NCBI GenBank assembly: GCA_017654935.2
Contig: CM065690.1
Coordinates: forward strand, 20,930,902-20,994,901
Source: Phymorhynchus buccinoides
Taxonomy: Eukaryota; Mollusca; Gastropoda; Neogastropoda; Raphitomidae
Direction of reading: 5' to 3'
Length of the DNA: 64,000 nt
Both the position numbers and the translations under genes were made by a program. A model generated the notes under the pieces. It ran no database searches, had not been told where the DNA came from, and saw only the letters and a list, made by a program, of their open reading frames with translations. Below are positions 61,679 to 64,000 of the stretch, piece by piece (position 1 is the stretch's first letter; each line of letters opens with the position of its first letter).

Positions 61679-64000
61679 TACCATATTTCCGGACTACCGT
61701 ATTATTACGGACTATAAGTATAAGGCGATACTTTTTTTCTCCCAGACTGAGATCCCTGCGCCTTATGTGACTGATAATATAGTAAGGAAATAGAGCACCA
61801 TATTTGTCTGACTATAAGGCGATACTTATTTCCCTAGACTGAGACCCATGCGCCTTATGTGACTGATAATATAGTAAGGAAATAGAGCACCATATCTTTC
61901 TGACGATAAGGCGATACTTATTTCTCAGACTGAGACCCATGCGCCTTATGTGACTGATAATATAGTAAGGAAATAGAGCACCATATCTTTCTGACGATAA
62001 GGCGATACTTATTTCTCAGACTGAGACCCATGCGCCTTATGTGACTGATAATATAGTAAGGAAATAGAGCACCATATCTTTCTGACGATAAGGCGATACT
62101 TATTTCTCAGACTGAGACCCATGCGCCTTATGTGACTGATAATATAGTAAGGAAATAGAGCACCATATCTTTCTGACGATAAGGCGATACTTATTTCTCA
62201 GACTGAGACCCATGCGCCTTATGTGACTGATAATATAGTAAGGAAATAGAGCACCATATCTTTCTGACGATAAGGCGATACTTATTTCTCAGACTGAGAC
62301 CCATGCGCCTTATGTGACTGATAATATAGTAAGGAAATAGAGCACCATATCTTTCTGACGATAAGGCGATACTTATTTCTCAGACTGAGACCCCTGCGCC
62401 TTATGTGACTGATAATATAGTAAGGAAATAGAGCACCATATCTTTCTGACGATAAGGCGATACTTATTTCTCAGACTGAGACCCATGCGCCTTATGTGAC
62501 TGATAATATAGTAAGGAAATAGAGCACCATATCTTTCTGACGATAAGGCGATACTTATTTCTCAGACTGAGACCCATGCGCCTTATGTGACTGATAATAT
62601 AGTAAGGAAATAGAGCACCATATCTTTCTGACGATAAGGCGATACTTATTTCTCAGACTGAGACCCATGCGCCTTATGTGACTGATAATATAGTAAGGAA
62701 ATAGAGCACCATATCTTTCTGACGATAAGGCGATACTTATTTCTCAGACTGAGACCCATGCGCCTTATGTGACTGATAATATAGTAAGGAAATAGAGCAC
62801 CATATCTTTCTGACGATAAGGCGATACTTATTTCTCCTAGACTGAGACCCATGCGCCTTATGTGACTGATAATATAGTAAGGAAATAGAGCACCATATCT
62901 TTCTGACGATAAGGCGATACTTATTTCTCAGACTGAGACCCATGCGCCTTATGTGACTGATAATATAGTAAGGAAATAGAGCACCATATCTTTCTGACGA
63001 TAAGGCGATACTTATTTCTCAGACTGAGACCCATGCGCCTTATGTGACTGATAATATAGTAAGGAAATAGAGCACCATATCTTTCTGACGATAAGGCGAT
63101 ACTTATTTCTCAGACTGAGACCCATGCGCCTTATGTGACTGATAATATAGTAAGGAAATAGAGCACCATATCTTTCTGACGATAAGGCGATACTTATTTC
63201 TCAGACTGAGACCCATGCGCCTTATGTGACTGATAATATAGTAAGGAAATAGAGCACCATATCTTTCTGACGATAAGGCGATACTTATTTCTCAGACTGA
63301 GACCCATGCGCCTTATGTGACTGATAATATAGTAAGGAAATAGAGCACCATATCTTTCTGACGATAAGGCGATACTTATTTCTCAGACTGAGACCCATGC
63401 GCCTTATGTGACTGATAATATAGTAAGGAAATAGAGCACCATATCTTTCTGACGATAAGGCGATACTTATTTCTCAGACTGAGACCCATGCGCCTTATGT
63501 GACTGATAATATAGTAAGGAAATAGAGCACCATATCTTTCTGACGATAAGGCGATACTTATTTCTCAGACTGAGACCCATGCGCCTTATGTGTGACTGAT
63601 AATATAGTAAGGAAATAGAGCACCATATCTTTCTGACGATAAGGCGATACTTATTTCTCAGACTGAGACCCCTGCGCCTTATGTGACTGATAATATAGTA
63701 AGGAAATAGAGCACCATATCTTTCTGACGATAAGGCGATACTTATTTCTCAGACTGAGACCCCTGCGCCTTATGTGACTGATAATATAGTAAGGAAATAG
63801 AGCACCATATCTTTCTGACGATAAGGCGATACTTATTTCTCAGACTGAGACCCATGCGCCTTATGTGACTGATAATATAGTAAGGAAATAGAGCACCATA
63901 TCTTTCTGACGATAAGGCGATACTTATTTCTCAGACTGAGACCCATGCGCCTTATGTGACTGATAATATAGTAAGGAAATAGAGCACCATATCTTTCTGA
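61679..64000. repeat. 91-bp satellite derived from the ATAAGGC MITE, about 25 units
   Basis: The unit starts ACCATATCTTTCTGACGATA, then AGGCGATACTTATTTCTCAG, ACTGAGACCCATGCGCCTTA and TGTGACTGATAATATAGTAA with GGAAATAGAGC, period 91 bp from about 61797 to the window end. The first unit at 61679-61795 is more MITE-like (CCGGACTACC, ATAAGTATAAGGCG). Interior units are nearly identical; a few carry CCC(C)TGCG or a TGTG insertion (63588). Continues off the edge. Confidence 0.97.

Overview
The window is eukaryotic nuclear DNA from a repeat-rich animal genome. Coding sequence is split into short exons with GT/AG introns, and most of the rest is transposon-derived, satellite or microsatellite DNA. 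The tubby and Toll-like receptor exons, the tRNA-derived SINEs, the CR1/L2-like LINEs and the abundant (CA)n, (GA)n and (TGA)n runs fit a lophotrochozoan, most likely a mollusc and perhaps a marine gastropod. The taxon is inference; no marker gene fixes it.

Two host genes can be supported, both on the minus strand. (1) 41619-60649 holds ten 3' exons of a TUB/TULP tubby-family gene: an acidic and Ser/Gly-rich N-terminal part, the complete phosphoinositide-binding tubby domain, and the hallmark C-terminus FDSKLACE. All nine internal splice junctions agree in phase. Earlier exons lie beyond the right edge. (2) 12377-20336 holds the 3' part of a Toll-like receptor: an LRR C-terminal cap exon, a transmembrane exon, a TIR N-terminal exon and a TIR C-terminal exon. 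No leucine-rich repeat exons are visible upstream. As sequenced the receptor is broken by an in-frame TAG, a frameshift before the FW motif, and two tandem arrays (84 bp and about 61 bp) grown out of its own exon ends. I call it a probable pseudogene or decaying receptor.

Layout: 1-12.3 kb is intergenic, with a 52-bp minisatellite, other tandem arrays, LINE tails and foldback elements. 12.4-20.3 kb is the Toll-like receptor, with a large inverted repeat and a LINE endonuclease fragment in its introns. 20.4-37.4 kb is transposon territory: a degenerate OTU-like/MULE transposase, four LINE fragments, a hAT-type element with 8-bp target duplications, TTAA-flanked piggyBac-like MITEs and a very young element with identical 55-bp ends. 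37.4-41.6 kb lies downstream of tubby and includes more TTAA MITEs. 41.6-60.6 kb is tubby, its introns packed with MITEs, SINEs and partial tandem copies of its own exons. 61.8-64 kb is a 91-bp satellite made from a MITE and runs off the edge.

The recurring theme is tandem duplication across exon-intron junctions (two arrays in the Toll-like receptor, two places in tubby, possibly the 52-bp array near 1-2 kb) and MITEs turning into satellites. I found no prokaryote-type system, CRISPR array, rRNA or convincing functional tRNA.
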